Shown here: one piece after another, positions 9,917-21,044 of the stretch
How positions within the stretch are numbered: the first letter of the stretch is position 1
Layout of the letters: each line of letters opens with the position of its first letter
Assembly: GCA_012656075.1 (NCBI GenBank)
Contig: JAAKBF010000104.1
Span: forward strand, 1-64,000
Direction of reading: 5' to 3'
Length of the DNA stretch: 64,000 nucleotides
Source: Phytophthora hibernalis
Lineage: Eukaryota > Oomycota > Peronosporomycetes > Peronosporales > Peronosporaceae
Position numbers and translations under genes: made by a program
Notes under the pieces: model-generated
The model's input: the letters and a program-made list of their open reading frames with translations, nothing else
What the model was told of the DNA's origin: nothing
Database searches by the model: none

Positions 9917-11586
9917 GTCTGCACGTACTTACGAACCCACTTGTACATGTGAGGCCACCAGAAGTTGCGCGCCACGGACGTGTACGTCTTCTCACGTCCA
10001 AGATGGCCGCTGAGCGGCGTGTCGTGACCCTCGTAGAGAACGCGATGCCGCAAGTCCTCGTCGTTAGGAACGACTATGCGAGGCTCTTCGCCTTCATCGA
10101 CTTGGTAATAGAGGAGACCTTCGACCAGAGAGTAGCGGTGCAACCGCGAGCGCTGCCGCGCAGTTATCTTCACCGCTGCCTTCGGCGTACCGAGTGCTCT
10201 AACGAGATCGACCAGATCTTCGTCCTCGGCGTACGCCTCTCGCAGAAGCTCATAGAGCGGGGACTCGAGGTACGCGACGTGCGCCAGCTCGTAGTCCGGA
10301 CGTCGGGAAAGTGCGTCCGCGAGGACGTTCTGCTTTCCTGGCTTGTACTCCACCGTGAAGTTATACTCCGCGAAGAAGGAGAGCCACCGCGCCATGCGTT
10401 GGGAGAGATGAGGCGACGATGTCGCAGTCCGCAAGGACGCGTGGTCTGTGTAGATCACAAAGGGTTTACTGCCAAGCAGGTGTACCCGAAATTTCACCAG
10501 CGCGTACTTCATAGCGAGAAGTTCCTTGTCGTGGACCGGGTAGTTCTTCTCTGCCGCCTTTAGTTGGCGCGACTGGAACGAGACCACTCGCTCTCTGCCA
10601 TCGGCATCGACTTGCAGAAGCGCACAGCCAATGGCAAAGTCCGATGCATCGCATACTACACTGAACGGGCGATCGTCGTCTGGCAAAGCCAAGATCGGAG
10701 CGCTCTGCAAGCTTCTTTTGATAGACTCAAACGCTTGGTGAGCCTCGTCGTTCCACGACCATTCCGTGTCCTTCTTCAGGAGGTTGGTCAATGGCCGCGC
10801 CATCTCGGCATAATTGGCACTGTACTTGTGCAAGTAGTTGGCTAGGCCAAGCCACTTACGTAGGTCCTTCTGGGATACGGGAACCGGCCACTGCGCAATC
10901 GCGCAAACCTTCTCCGGATCCGCGCGGATGCCATCCTTGCCAAGGAAACATCCCAAGAAGGGAATCTCTTCGGCGCCGAAGATGCACTTGTTGATGTTCG
11001 CATACAAGCGATTCTCGCGCATGCACATCAAAACCTCGCGGAGGTGATCGATGTGAGCCTCGACGGCCGTCTTGTCTTCCGAGGCACGACTGTGCACGAA
11101 GATATCATCGAAGTACGTCTGTGCGAACGCCCGCATCGGCCGAAAAAGTTGCGTCACCAGCCGATTGAACGTGGCCGGAGCGTTTGACAGCCCCTGGGGC
11201 ATCACAAGCCACTCCCACAACATCCCACTGGGAGTACTCACCGCTGTGAGGGGTACGTCGGACTCGCGCATCAGCAGCTGATAATAGCCGTCGACCATGT
11301 CGAGTGCGCTGAAGATAGTGCATCCTGCCATGTTGTTCTGCAACACGTCCTTCCGAGGGATTGGCGTGGACGCCGGTATCGTCGCTGCATTCAACTTGTT
11401 GAACGCGTGCACCATGCGCCATTTACCGTTGGGTTTCTTCACACAAAACGTCGGGGACGAGTGCGGCGACTTCGACTCGCGTACCATGCCCGCGGCATAC
11501 TTGGCTGCGAAGAAGGCGTCGATTACGTCGACTTGCACCTTCGGTAATGGCCACTGGCGAGTCGTGCAGTACTTGGTGCCGGGCAC
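9865..11586 (-). CDS. gypsy-1 reverse transcriptase, RNase H and integrase zinc finger
   Basis: 573 uninterrupted codons, the best-preserved part of gypsy-1. Reverse transcriptase: VKKPNGKWRMV, FSALDMVDGYYQL (first catalytic Asp), LVMPQGLSNAPATFNRL and the YFDD box at residues 158-161, then FLGCFLGKDGI and LRKWLGLANYLHKY. RNase H: VVCDASDFAIGCALLQ, NYPVHDKELLA, IYTDHASLRTA and ADALSRRPDYE. The HHCC zinc finger of integrase follows (HDTPLSGHLGREKTY...CETCQRV). It is part of a polyprotein; upstream protease and downstream integrase are in other frames, so the listed first residue is only where the open frame begins. Confidence 0.9.
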   Translation of the reverse strand: MPGTKYCTTRQWPLPKVQVDVIDAFFAAKYAAGMVRESKSPHSSPTFCVKKPNGKWRMVHAFNKLNAATIPASTPIPRKDVLQNNMAGCTIFSALDMVDGYYQLLMRESDVPLTAVSTPSGMLWEWLVMPQGLSNAPATFNRLVTQLFRPMRAFAQTYFDDIFVHSRASEDKTAVEAHIDHLREVLMCMRENRLYANINKCIFGAEEIPFLGCFLGKDGIRADPEKVCAIAQWPVPVSQKDLRKWLGLANYLHKYSANYAEMARPLTNLLKKDTEWSWNDEAHQAFESIKRSLQSAPILALPDDDRPFSVVCDASDFAIGCALLQVDADGRERVVSFQSRQLKAAEKNYPVHDKELLAMKYALVKFRVHLLGSKPFVIYTDHASLRTATSSPHLSQRMARWLSFFAEYNFTVEYKPGKQNVLADALSRRPDYELAHVAYLESPLYELLREAYAEDEDLVDLVRALGTPKAAVKITARQRSRLHRYSLVEGLLYYQVDEGEEPRIVVPNDEDLRHRVLYEGHDTPLSGHLGREKTYTSVARNFWWPHMYKWVRKYVQTCETCQRVKPAPSSSAP

Positions 11587-12791
11587 CAGATCGATTTCGT
11601 GTCGAACCCCCTATCCGGAGGCAACACCGACGGTGGGTCATCGTTGACGACTTCCGAGAAGAGAGGGTAGTACGGGTCCGATGGGTCCTTCAGGATGGCC
11701 GCGCCATACCTTTTCTGCCTCAACGAGGATCGCTCATCTTCAAGCACCTCCGGGTTCATGACCAAAGAGGTATTGAGCTCGACCGAGTCGTGTTCGCGGT
11801 GGATGAGGAGCATCTCCTCGAACTCGCCCGCCTTCAGCGAATCCAAAATTCCACAGATGAGAGCTCTTCCAACTCGAGTAGCTCCGCTACGGTAGGCAGG
11901 GGAGCCAGATTCACGCCTTCCTTGCGTTCTTCTGTGAGAACATCAAACACCACTGGTGTGGTCGCCTCACCGAAGAGACCGCCTCGCGGTATGAACTTGC
12001 AGCGGCTGACGCAGCCTGAAAATTTTCCAATGTGGGAGTCCCTGCTAGGCCACTCTGTGTTGCGCGAGCTCCGGCTCCAGCGACTTGTCCATCGCCGGCC
12101 CCACGGGCCTGAGCGACGCTCTCGATCTTGAGAGATCCATGAGCCTCATCGTGAGACACACACGGAACCTCCGTACATTCTCCCACATCCACCGAAGGCT
12201 CTTGAGCTCTCGAAGATGCAAGGCACGCGGACGGCAACGCCGTAGGCAGATCGTAGTACCTGCGAAGTGCCGTTCGCCGCGTGGCATGCGATGCTCGTGC
12301 ACAAACCCGTCCCGGGAAGAGGAGGGGACATGACCCGCCAGGGCTCTGTCCGCGAGGGGCTTGTGACTAGCACCGATGGTGCGACTTCTCCAGTCGATCC
12401 ACGGCTCGTGCTTTGTCAACCAAGTCATGCCGAGGTACCGATCATCCATGTCAAGGACAATGAACGGTTCGACCGAGTTGAAGTCGTCAAACTTGACGTT
12501 CAAGGATAGAAGAACCTTTCGCATAGAAACGATGGACCCAGTCGACAGGCGAACAGATACATTGGTATTATTCTTAGATGCTTCCAAAGCACTAGCATAC
12601 AATGCACTGTTCTTGGCCACAATGGACTTCATCTCGAAGTTGTAGGACGCTCCCGAATCAATCAGGATCGTCAGCGGTTCGTCGTACCCTTTTACGCTGG
12701 TCGTGACAACCATGAGGTTAGAGCCGCGCGGCGGCCACGGAGAGACACAACAGTGGACTTGCTTTCCAGGAGGTGGAGGTGGCAGAGCCAC
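11587..12791 (-). pseudogene. gypsy-1 aspartic protease and linker to RT
   Basis: Retroviral-type aspartic protease that cleaves the Gag-Pol polyprotein. The active-site motif LIDSGASYNF is at about 12630-12665. Then follows FIVLDMDDRYLGMTWLTKHEPWIDWRSR, which fits the flap and C-terminal ILG-like region (here YLGM). The domain runs to about 12350, after which the frame is lost and a linker continues in another frame (11523-11846, with VLPPDRGFDT just before RT). At least two frame changes separate protease from RT. Confidence 0.75.
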
Positions 12792-12835
12792 CGACCTCGA
12801 GGAGGAGCGAAGTCTCCCAGCAGGGCGTCCCGCAC

Positions 12836-13892
12836 CTACTGGGAGTTGTCGTTTTCCGACCCCGCAGATTCGATCATGTTAAGGGACGGCAGAGCCGCCT
12901 TGGCCTTGCCTACCTTCCACGGGTTCGTTGGACAGTTCCGACGGAAGTGGCCAAGCTGGTTGCATCCAAAGCAACGACCACTCGCTCGTTGGTTACGCTG
13001 AGGTCGGGCCGACTCAGCCGACGAGATCTCCATGGGAGTGGGACCGTCGTTGACCGTGTCCGAGCGGCCTGCATACCCCTGCGCCAAGCGCACGCAATGA
13101 TCTTCCAGCATGGCGACATGCACCGCATCGTTGAAAGACGTCGGCTGTCTGCGGAAGAGCTCCGTCCGACCGAACCCGGCCGAACGCCGTCCATGAAGAC
13201 CGTCACCTTGACGTCCTCAGAGAGGGGAGCGCCCGCCATAGCGGCCTCGAGGTTCTGTAACTCCATGACGAAGTCTTGAAGCGTACGCTTTCCTTGCTTA
13301 CAGCGCAAAAGAGCGACCGATAGCGGTAGGCCACATTGGCCAAGAGGAAAGTCGAGCGCAGCTCTTGTTCCATGAACGCCCACGAGGTGAAATACCCCGG
13401 AGACGACGTCTCTCGTGCCATCGCCCATGCGCGCCCTCCCAGATTGGAAAGCGCGAAGGCGACTTGGGCCCTGGATTCGTAGATCTGTCCAGCGCTCAGC
13501 GCTATCTCGATCTCTCGAATCCAGAAGACCAGACTGTCTGCATCTTTGCCGTCAAATGTCGGCACCGACATTTTGACGGGCTTCGTTATTCATTGTCGCG
13601 CAGCATACGGAGCAGGACCCGGAGGGATCACCTGCGCCGCACTCTGTGCCTCAGCTCGCATTGTCTCGCGAGCAGCTTCCTGCGCTGCAGCGCTCATGTG
13701 GACAACCAGCGACAACTCGTATTTGTCGAAGCGTTCCACGCGCGCCCTCTGCTGCTCCACAGGCAGGTTGGGGAATCCAGCGAATGCTGCCTCGCCCAGG
13801 AGACTAACCATCTTCTCCAGCGTAGCCCAGTGGGCATCTGAGAGGTGAGGAAAGTCCTGCCGGGACGGCAGCCGGCTCCCTGAGTCGTCCAT
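12836..13892 (-). pseudogene. gypsy-1 gag with CCHC zinc knuckle
   Basis: Capsid/nucleocapsid precursor. The start is ATG 13892 (MDDSGSRLPSRQDFP), then a retrotransposon gag domain (VPTFDGKDADSLVFWIREIE, GRAWAM, LQDFVMELQNLEAAM), the PMEIS motif typical before the knuckle, and CFGCNQLGHFRRNC (C-X2-C-X4-H-X4-C, about 12935-12980). Lesions: an in-frame TGA at 13590-13592 and frame changes near 13305 and 13165. With only 3 LTR differences, the indel load is high for the age. Confidence 0.8.
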
Positions 13893-13942
13893 TCTCAGAG
13901 AGATCTTGATTGTAATAGTTTGCGCCGATCGCGGAGTGACTA

Positions 13943-13954
13943 CAAGTGCTACCA
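13943..13954 (-). other. Primer-binding site of gypsy-1
   Basis: TGGTAGCACTTG lies two bases inside the 5' LTR on the element strand, beginning TGG as expected for pairing with a tRNA 3' CCA end. The same 12 bases occur at the matching place in gypsy-3 (42876-42887). The tRNA is not identified. Confidence 0.7.
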
Positions 13955-13956
13955 GG

Positions 13957-14377
13957 TGTGACGGGGGTCACACGCACCTTAGCTTTAGAGGAAGCGTTAA
14001 CGCGCTAACCACAACAGACGCCTAGCGTTCCTGCTGTAAGCTTGCAAAGGCCTGGCCTTCCTGTCCAATATGGTCCCGAGTACCAATTGACTTGCGCACT
14101 TCCGGGTTAGAGTTAAACTGATTTATCTTAAGAACACTGTTGTAGTTCTAACTACTGCTAACTATCTGCATACTGAATCCCTGTCTAATCTGATCTGTCC
14201 TAATGGGGACCACCCATTTAGATGTACTGCTTTAATACAACTGACGTACCACTTAAGTACGACTGAAGTACGAATTAAGTCCTTGACGTGCCACACACCA
14301 CGCGTGTGACGGACACCAATGGTGTGGACCACATCACAGAGAACAATGGTCGCCCCATGTCAAGTGGCCGCATTACA
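13957..14377 (-). repeat. 5' LTR of gypsy-1
   Basis: 421 bp, the partner of 6312-6732, with three substitutions and no indels between them. It should hold the element promoter; no TATA box stands out. Confidence 0.93.
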
Positions 14378-16830
14378 TACATGTTTGGGGATCTGTAGTG
14401 TTTCACCACATTCCAAAGGAAAAGCGAAGTGATAAGTTGGATATGCGTGCAGACCCTGGTCTCTTCCTCGGCTGCGCAAAGAATTCGATGGGGTGCCGAA
14501 TTCTTGATCTAGCTACAGGCAATCTGGTCGAGAGGCGAGATGTTATCTTTCACGAGGATATCACCGCTGACCCGGAGTACGTGAGAAATTTGATCGACCT
14601 GAAATACTTTGGCAAGAAAGTCGAGCTGGCCACGACTATTGATTTTGTTCCGTTGCAAATTAGTCAGTGCACACGCCACTGGATATCAACGGGGACATAA
14701 GGAGGACGACGAAGATGAGTTCTTTGATGCTAATGATGGATCTCATGCCAACGTTGAGCAACTCAGTGGTAGTGATGGCTCTAATGAATACTCCAATAGC
14801 GATGATGATGATGATAGTGACTTCAGCGATGCTATGGAGATTGATGACGATGGAAATTCAGAAAACGCTTTTGAAGAAGATGTTGGTGACAATATCGAAC
14901 AATCCCAAACAAATATTCAAGATGACAATGCTACTGGAGTAAGTGGGAGCAACGACATTGATGTTAGGGGGTCAATACTCGGACAAGTCGTGGACGGACA
15001 CGTGGAGCTAGGGGGCAAATGGTCAAATCAATACAGCAACAACTCCTACGCGCCGATCCACAAGAACTCGTCGGCCACCAAAGCGGTACAGTCCGACATC
15101 ATGAACGATGGCGACGACTCTGATGTAGTGTATGCTGATTGGTGTTGTCAGTGACTTGTCGAACACAACAACGGTACAAGAGGCGCTAGCGTCGGAGCAA
15201 GCTGATGATTGGAAGCGAGCCATAGATGCAGAATAAGAGTCTTTGATTGAAATAGGTATTGGTTCCCCGCCCGTAGCCAACATGAGATAAACCGGTTAAT
15301 GTCCTGGACTGCTTGTGGGTTCTAGCGTTGAAGCTGAATGAACGAGGCATGATCGAACGACACAAAGCACGATTCTCAATAAAAGGATACAGGCAAAAGT
15401 ATGGTTTGGACTACCTCCAGACATGCTCTCCGGTTGTTCGCATTGAGTCGGTACGGCTGATTTTACTGTTAGCTTTGCTCTTTGGCCTCGAATATCGACA
15501 CGTTGACTTTGTTACGGCGTTCCTGAACGGAGTGCTTGCGGGTGTGGATATATACATGGAGCAGCCAGAGGGGTATGACGATGGCACAGGAAGAGTCTGC
15601 AAATTTCTCAAAAGGGCTTAATGGGTTGAAACAAGCTTCGCGAAGCTGGAATAATATACTACACAAGCACTTGGTTGCAATTGGGTTCAAGAAGTGTACT
15701 TTTGACGCTGGTATATATTGGAAGATGGGCAAGTATAACAAGATTTTCCTTACAGCTTTCGTTGATGACATTGTGATTGCTGCGAATTCAAAGGACACCA
15801 CAAAGGTTGTTGAACCACTTGGTCAGAAGTTCAAGTTTAAATGACTTAGGACGAGTGAATTATGTACTTGGCATGGAGATCAATTTTGACCCGAAGAAGA
15901 TGCTGTGCGTATCGCGGACAGTTTATGTGGAGCGCATGCTCGAGAAGTTTGGTTTGGCTACTGCTAAGAGTGTAAGATCACCTCAAATGCACAATGAGCC
16001 TACTCTACCAGTCGAGCAGGACCCAAGATGATAAATGACCCGGCACTACCGTTTCGCCAGATGGTGGGAACATTGATGTATCTAGTGCACTGGTCAAGAC
16101 CAGATCTTGCTAATGTGGTTCGAAGGCTAGACCGCTATGGAAGTGCATATACCAAGGAGAAATTTCGACAGGCTCAGCGTGTACTTCGCTATCTGCGTGA
16201 TACGAAGCACATGGGTTTGGTGTATCGCCACGCTGAGGTGTCAACCGATGGTGTGGTGTTGGATGCATATGCACATGCTGATCATGCTGGTTGTCCTGAA
16301 ACAAGTAAATCTGTTAGTGAATGGCTTTACGTTTGAATGGACAAGTCTGGTACTGGCAAAGCAAGAAGCATGGTAGTGTGGCAGACGAAACGTGTGCGGC
16401 TGAATTGATAGCAGCTCACAAGTCCACCAAGGAACTAAACTGGGTTCAGAAGCTTGTGAAAGATCTACAAGTGGCGCAGCAAAAGACAGCTACGTTGTAC
16501 TGCGACAACCAAAGCATGATCAAGGAAGTTGAGAATAACGGCAAGTCACAGAAGCAAAAGCACCTAGCCAAGAAGACAAGATCAATTGCTGAGTGGGTTG
16601 ACCGTGGACGTTTACAATTGTAATATGCACCGTCCGCAAATAATGTCGCCGACGTTTTTACGAACGCTTTAGGGCCGTGTGGTTTTGAACGACTGCGAGT
16701 CGCACTTAACGTTGAAGACGTCCAACAAGCTTGGAATGTTGAAGATGAAGTTATGGAGACAAAGATAAACGATGAAGATTTTGTTTGCGAAGCGGACGTT
16801 GACATTATTGATCGGTGAGTTGTGCTGCGG
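14378..16830 (+). pseudogene. Ty1/copia pol remnant: integrase tail, reverse transcriptase, RNase H
   Basis: The left edge is cut by gypsy-1. It begins in the integrase C-terminal region (HIPKEKRSDKLDMRADPG, FLGCAKNSMGCRILD, DVIFHEDI). An Asp/Ser/Asn-rich linker follows (about 14700-15100). Copia reverse transcriptase comes next: ERHKARFSIKGYRQKYGLDY, TCSPVVRIESVRLILLLA, VDFVTAFLNG, then LNGLKQASRSWN, the FVDDIVIAA catalytic box (about 15755) and LGRVNYVLGMEI. RNase H: HWSRPDLANVVRRLDRYGSAY, AHADHAGCPETSKSVS and LYCDNQSMIKEVEN. At least five frame changes or stops. Gag and protease are missing between here and the gag remnant at 5732-6311. Confidence 0.82.
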
Positions 16831-17322
16831 CAAACTGTGCTGCATACCGGTCCGTGTGATGTGGAGAGCAAGTACTGATTGGTAATTTGGATAATTACAT
16901 GTTGTTTCAGTGCTCCATTTTATTGGGTTGTGCATCCAAACTGAAGTGGGAGTACGAGACCCCGACTGAGATTGGTGGTCACTTGTGCTGCAACAACTGA
17001 CTCGTGTTGAAGGTAAGAGTGGCGGCTGTGATGCGTATTGACTAGTACTTTTTCTAGATAGAGGTTTGAAGACTTCTAGGAAAGGTTCATGCATGCGTAC
17101 ACTATTGCCCTTAACGGGTTCAACGATATTCAGTAGAAGTCTACGGGGTTACCGCTTGAGGAGCTTTCCCCTACACAACAACACTAAATCAACACGGATC
17201 ACTCTGAAATTTCACTTGAACGTCACACACTAACGCCGTGTTTCACACGGGGAAGCTCTGGATTGTATTTCTGATATCGCGTTGGAGACGCAATTCTAGT
17301 ACACTGCCAGTAAAAACACAGG
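16831..17322. other. Copia 3' flank or spacer, nothing certain
   Basis: Follows copia pol; a 3' LTR might be expected but I cannot find its partner upstream. No other feature recognised. Confidence 0.35.
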
Positions 17323-17332
17323 GCTCTTAACC

Positions 17333-17716
17333 AGGGATGTTAAAAGAAAGCCTTCTGAAAAATCTTCTTTTGATTAAAAGAAGATAAAAGAAGAAATCTA
17401 GCGGTCTTCTTTAAATGAAAACATGGATCTGCCAGTACTCTGTCAGCTCCATCCAATTGCCAGTATCTAGTTAAAAATACACGTCTTGACTTTGAAAACA
17501 GATCCCTTCTGACCAAGTACAGCGAAAATCGCTCCACACCAGGGTTCTAAAGGGTGAACTCTTAGAAAAATATGATTTTTAGCAAAAATAGGACAAGTCA
17601 TAAAACTGTAACTATGGTTATATAAAGAAAAAGAAGACGTCCGCCGATTCTGGCCGATCTTCTTTTGCATTATAAGAAGAAAAAGAAACTTGATTAAAAG
17701 AAAGCTTAACATTCCT
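17333..17716. mobile_element. MULE-like MITE (copy A), 384 bp
   Basis: Ends AGGGATGTTAA and TTAACATTCCT form an 11-bp inverted repeat with one mismatch. The flanking direct repeat GCTCTTAACC (17323-17332 and 17717-17726) is a 10-bp target duplication, in the 9-11 bp range of Mutator-like elements. The interior is AT-rich with AAGAAGA tracts and no coding frame. An inverted, truncated copy lies at 54710-55072 (shared AAAGAAGATCGG, TCTGTTTTCAAAGTCAAGAC, ACTGGCA...). The superfamily is inferred from duplication length. Confidence 0.7.
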
Positions 17717-17724
17717 GCTCTTAA

Positions 17725-18013
17725 CCCTTTTGTTGCCAAAACGTGGCATAATGCATCGTTTTACTAAATCGTCCTATCAAATATTATGATTTTAATGTTG
17801 ACCAATAATATGTCTACCGGAAAATTGACCAAAACAACGCAATATGTCACGTTTCACAAATGTCACCCAAAACAGTTTCTGGTCATTTCAGAAAACTTAG
17901 AATATAGTCACCGGAAAGTAATAGCAAAACGAGGCATTATGCATCGTTTTGCAATTTTGTCTTGATTAAAGTAAACATATTTTTAAATAGAAAATGTATG
18001 GGCAGCAAAAGGG
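17725..18013. mobile_element. piggyBac-like MITE flanked by TTAA
   Basis: TTAA occurs at 17721-17724 and 18014-18017. Termini CCCTTTTGTTGCC and GGCAGCAAAAGGG are inverted repeats with one mismatch. A second inner inverted motif, GGCATAATGCATCGTTTT, recurs as GGCATTATGCATCGTTTT (17934-17951). TTAA targets and CCC-beginning ends are the hallmarks of piggyBac elements. No coding capacity. The MULE-like MITE to its left inserted at this element's edge. Confidence 0.7.
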
Positions 18014-18594
18014 TTAAGATGAAGTAGTTGTTTTACCGAACATTCGCCAGTGTCTTCGTAGTTTCGTTCATTTTGTTGTCTTCGTTCTAAAATGTAGATG
18101 ATTAACGCTGATGTAAAACTACGTACGCCAAACAATGAGGGGCATTCCTAACACGAGTACGAGGCCACAGCCAGTGCTCGGGGGCTGTCAGGTTGTACTC
18201 GCACGCAATTACGTGAATCACCTACTGGGTTTTAATGCAAATCCCTGGCATTTTTTATTTCACCCATTTCCTTCAAGCAACATTCAGTGGGGGATGGTTT
18301 TGATGTTACCCGTGGCCGCTACGGTGGTGTTTTCATTGTCAGCCGATCATTAGATATTAAGGGTAAAGGAATTGATCTGACTAAGCAAAGGTGTCATTTG
18401 GCTACACCTTAATATAATTAAAGAGTGGACACCCACCGATTTCGACTAAAAATCTGGCATGGCTCTTATATGTCAGGTCTACCAATTTCTAAGATATTTG
18501 AAAACTGGCGTTCTACCACATACAAGATTTTTCATTAGGAAATACATAAAAAGAGGTTTAATTAAAGGATCGAGTCCAATTTAGGGAGAAACTC
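18014..18594. other. Spacer, nothing recognised
   Basis: AT-rich. Open frame 18135-18353 has no recognisable content. Confidence 0.35.
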
Positions 18595-18957
18595 TTGATT
18601 AAAATCCAGAGAATTGGACATAGTCTACTAGAACTTGGAGCAGATTCACAACTCACGTTCTCTAAGAATGACGACGTGCTAGCTGATACTAGTGAAGATG
18701 CGGAAGATACTGAGAAAACTGATGCAGATGAAGCGGTTAAGTCGACGTCAACAGGAAAGGAGCCACCGGTGACGCAGCTTGTTAAGACCATGGATAATGG
18801 TATGACAGCGATTGTTGCAGCAATGAGTGCCCACCCTCCTCCCGATGGTCAATTCCGTTCCCTCTTGGCAGCTTTGACGGAGCAGACCCGCGCTATTCAG
18901 GCTCAGCAACAAGAGGCACGTCGCTTCCAGGAGCTTCAGTTGCAGATCATGCAGTAG
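18595..18957 (+). pseudogene. Hypothetical acidic/coiled-coil fragment
   Basis: An open frame without an upstream ATG (first internal Met near 18790). It has an acidic segment (DTSEDAEDTEKTDADE) and a Gln/Glu-rich helix (IQAQQQEARRFQELQLQIMQ) before TAG. This composition resembles the tails of Myb-like partner proteins of oomycete DNA transposons, but no DNA-binding domain is present. Possibly a last exon or a transposon remnant. Confidence 0.3.
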
Positions 18958-19452
18958 CTTCTTGAAACGAAAACTGATACTTGCATGCCGGTACAGTTCA
19001 AATAGAAGCAAGCACGTGCAGGAGAAAGAAATGTGGAGACGTTGCAGTGTAAGTGTAATTTTATTGATGCTGTTGCAAGTAATAATTTTCTACTCTGATC
19101 CTGGAAAAATGCGTCTGATAGATTTAGCGTGGTATTGCTATCAAGGTGCCATCAACCGCCTCAATAACATCAGGGAATCCTGCTATTGCCTCGAAGCCAG
19201 CTTCTGGTAGCTCGACATATGTAGGCATTGAAACATATTGAGAAGCCAACTTGTTCAACACGTCTAGTGGCTAATTAATGTAGACAACTGCCCGAGGGCG
19301 CAAAATACCCAACATTACTGCTGCCTGGTCCATCGTACCACCTAGCGAGATATATATCGTGGTCAATGCGATTCGCTTGATGAGCTTAATCTTGCTGTTT
19401 GATCCAGGAGGGGACCCCATGCAGCCAGCATCATCTTGTAAATCCGTAGGAA

Positions 19453-19983
19453 CTACAACTTGTCGCAACGCAGCTTCTTGAGGAACCAATCGGGTTTTTC
19501 GAGCCTACATTGCCTGCTCGAATTTAGTGGTGATAAACGTAGACTTACTGGAAGAGGCGCACGGATACTGCGCTTGTTAGCGCATGCGACGACAGCAGTG
19601 CCGATGCATGCACCAGCAACTACTGCAGTAAGGCCCTGGTACAAGTGCCGGAATGCATTCTGAACTGTCTTTTTGCGTGACTCTGATTGGTCAGATGACT
19701 GTGGTAGAGTGTGCCTGTTTTGTGATCCGAATTCCGAGAATCTCTGTTTTCCGAACACCGCATACAGGTGTTCTGAAGTCAGAATTTTGTTCTGGACGGG
19801 GGTGAGAAGAATCGCCGAATAGAAGCTACCGGGGTTGTCTGTTGCCGGAGCTATCAGAGCGGCCACAGCCGTTAGAATGGGCTCCCACTTGGCTCTGCAA
19901 GAGCCAACATATCTACCGACTCGCCACATACTTTGGAGAAGGCATTGCAAACTACGTGGGCGCGCTACTTCGACACACATTTT
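19453..19983 (-). other. Hypothetical open frame of 176 codons
   Basis: First ATG at 19983 on the minus strand. It contains Cys- and Arg-containing segments and a hydrophobic stretch GLTAVVAGACIGTAVVACA (about 19570-19630) that could span a membrane. No homology recognised and no promoter motif seen. It may be a chance open frame in degraded repeat DNA. Confidence 0.2.
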
Positions 19984-20034
19984 CGCTGCACGAAATTGTA
20001 CCTGTATTTCGTGCTTCTCTTCATGACAGTCCAC

Positions 20035-21030
20035 ATGATGTGGATGCGGAAGCCCCGCCCGACCATGATAAAGCGGATCGTCAGCGGATTTGAGACCATG
20101 TCGTTGGCCCCTTCATGCGATTCTACATAACTTTGGATGCGGGTTTCCGGTTGTCTTTCGCGTGCCTTGGGTCTCGATGAACTATAAAAGCACACTTGGG
20201 GAAGGTGACGCAGGCAGGGTAAGAACCGCCGACGTCTTCATCAGTATGAATCTCTGTAGTGGACGTCGTAGCACCTGGACACTTCCGCTACATGTGCATC
20301 CATGCCAACTTGAGGGTAGGGCACTTCACACATTCCCTCGCCCATTCCGGCGCGCACTTGGACCAGAGCCAGCACATATTTTGAAAAGACTAAATCACGT
20401 TGGTTTTGTCCCAAACTCTAACCACTTGTTAGGAACAAGAATGTATTCTGCTACCTGACCAGGGCCTAAACGTGTTCCTCTTTATGGTGTGCGCAGATAG
20501 TGCGATGCTGACTGAATGGTGGGCAGGGGGCTAGCACAATTGTGCTGTTGAAGGCACAGCATATGTTGCCGGTCTGAAAAGTCGTGTGCTAGCACAGCAC
20601 AAAATGGTACGATGTACCAGTTCTGGCTGTCCAATCAAATTGCAGCGTTGATATTGCTAGCACACGTGCTGCCACTTGATCAAGGGCCTAAAGGACTGCA
20701 GAAATTTGCTTTTGTGCGAAGCTCCTGGAAGTCGCTGGATGCGCATGTGCACGGTATTCTGTTCCTATGCATGTGGCCGAGATGTCGACTTATGCACTCG
20801 CGCCTGCACCCTCTCTACAAGACGAGGCAGCGCACGCACTTGTGCCCGACAGCAGTGCGCTTCGACGGTCATTTGTAAAATAATCGGTGAGCTGCAGCTG
20901 CCGCTCTAGGAATTTACTTGGACAACGTGTGGAACACGTTCTGAAAACTGCAAGCACAAATCGTGGGTAAGGTAAAAACCCTAACCTACGCTTGAACTCA
21001 GAATGTGATCCCCACTTGGACTAGGGCCTT
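20035..21030. other. Unassigned spacer
   Basis: Contains a TATA-like CTATAAAAG near 20181 and GCTAGCACA/GTGCTAGC inverted words around 20530-20600. Open frames of about 70-120 codons have no recognisable content. Confidence 0.3.
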
Positions 21031-21044
21031 AACAAGCTACATAC

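Larger units (their letters stand above)
6312..14377 (-). mobile_element. Ty3/gypsy chromovirus 'gypsy-1', near full length
   Basis: LTR retrotransposon on the minus strand with two 421-bp LTRs differing by 3 substitutions and no indels, hence a recent insertion. Order along the element: 5' LTR (right), primer-binding site, gag with CCHC knuckle, protease, reverse transcriptase, RNase H, integrase with GPY/F motif, chromodomain, then an antisense gene, polypurine tract and 3' LTR (left). Flanks are CTCGG (6307-6311) and TACAT (14378-14382), so there is no target-site duplication. Both flanks are copia sequence but not contiguous copia sequence. This suggests recombination between element copies rather than a simple insertion. 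Confidence 0.9.

Noticed and set aside
9901..10563. 220-codon plus-strand frame
   Set aside because: Shadow of the intact gypsy-1 RT/RNase H frame on the minus strand.
11547..12131. 194-codon plus-strand frame
   Set aside because: Opposite the gypsy-1 protease/RT linker, Arg/Leu-rich without domain character.
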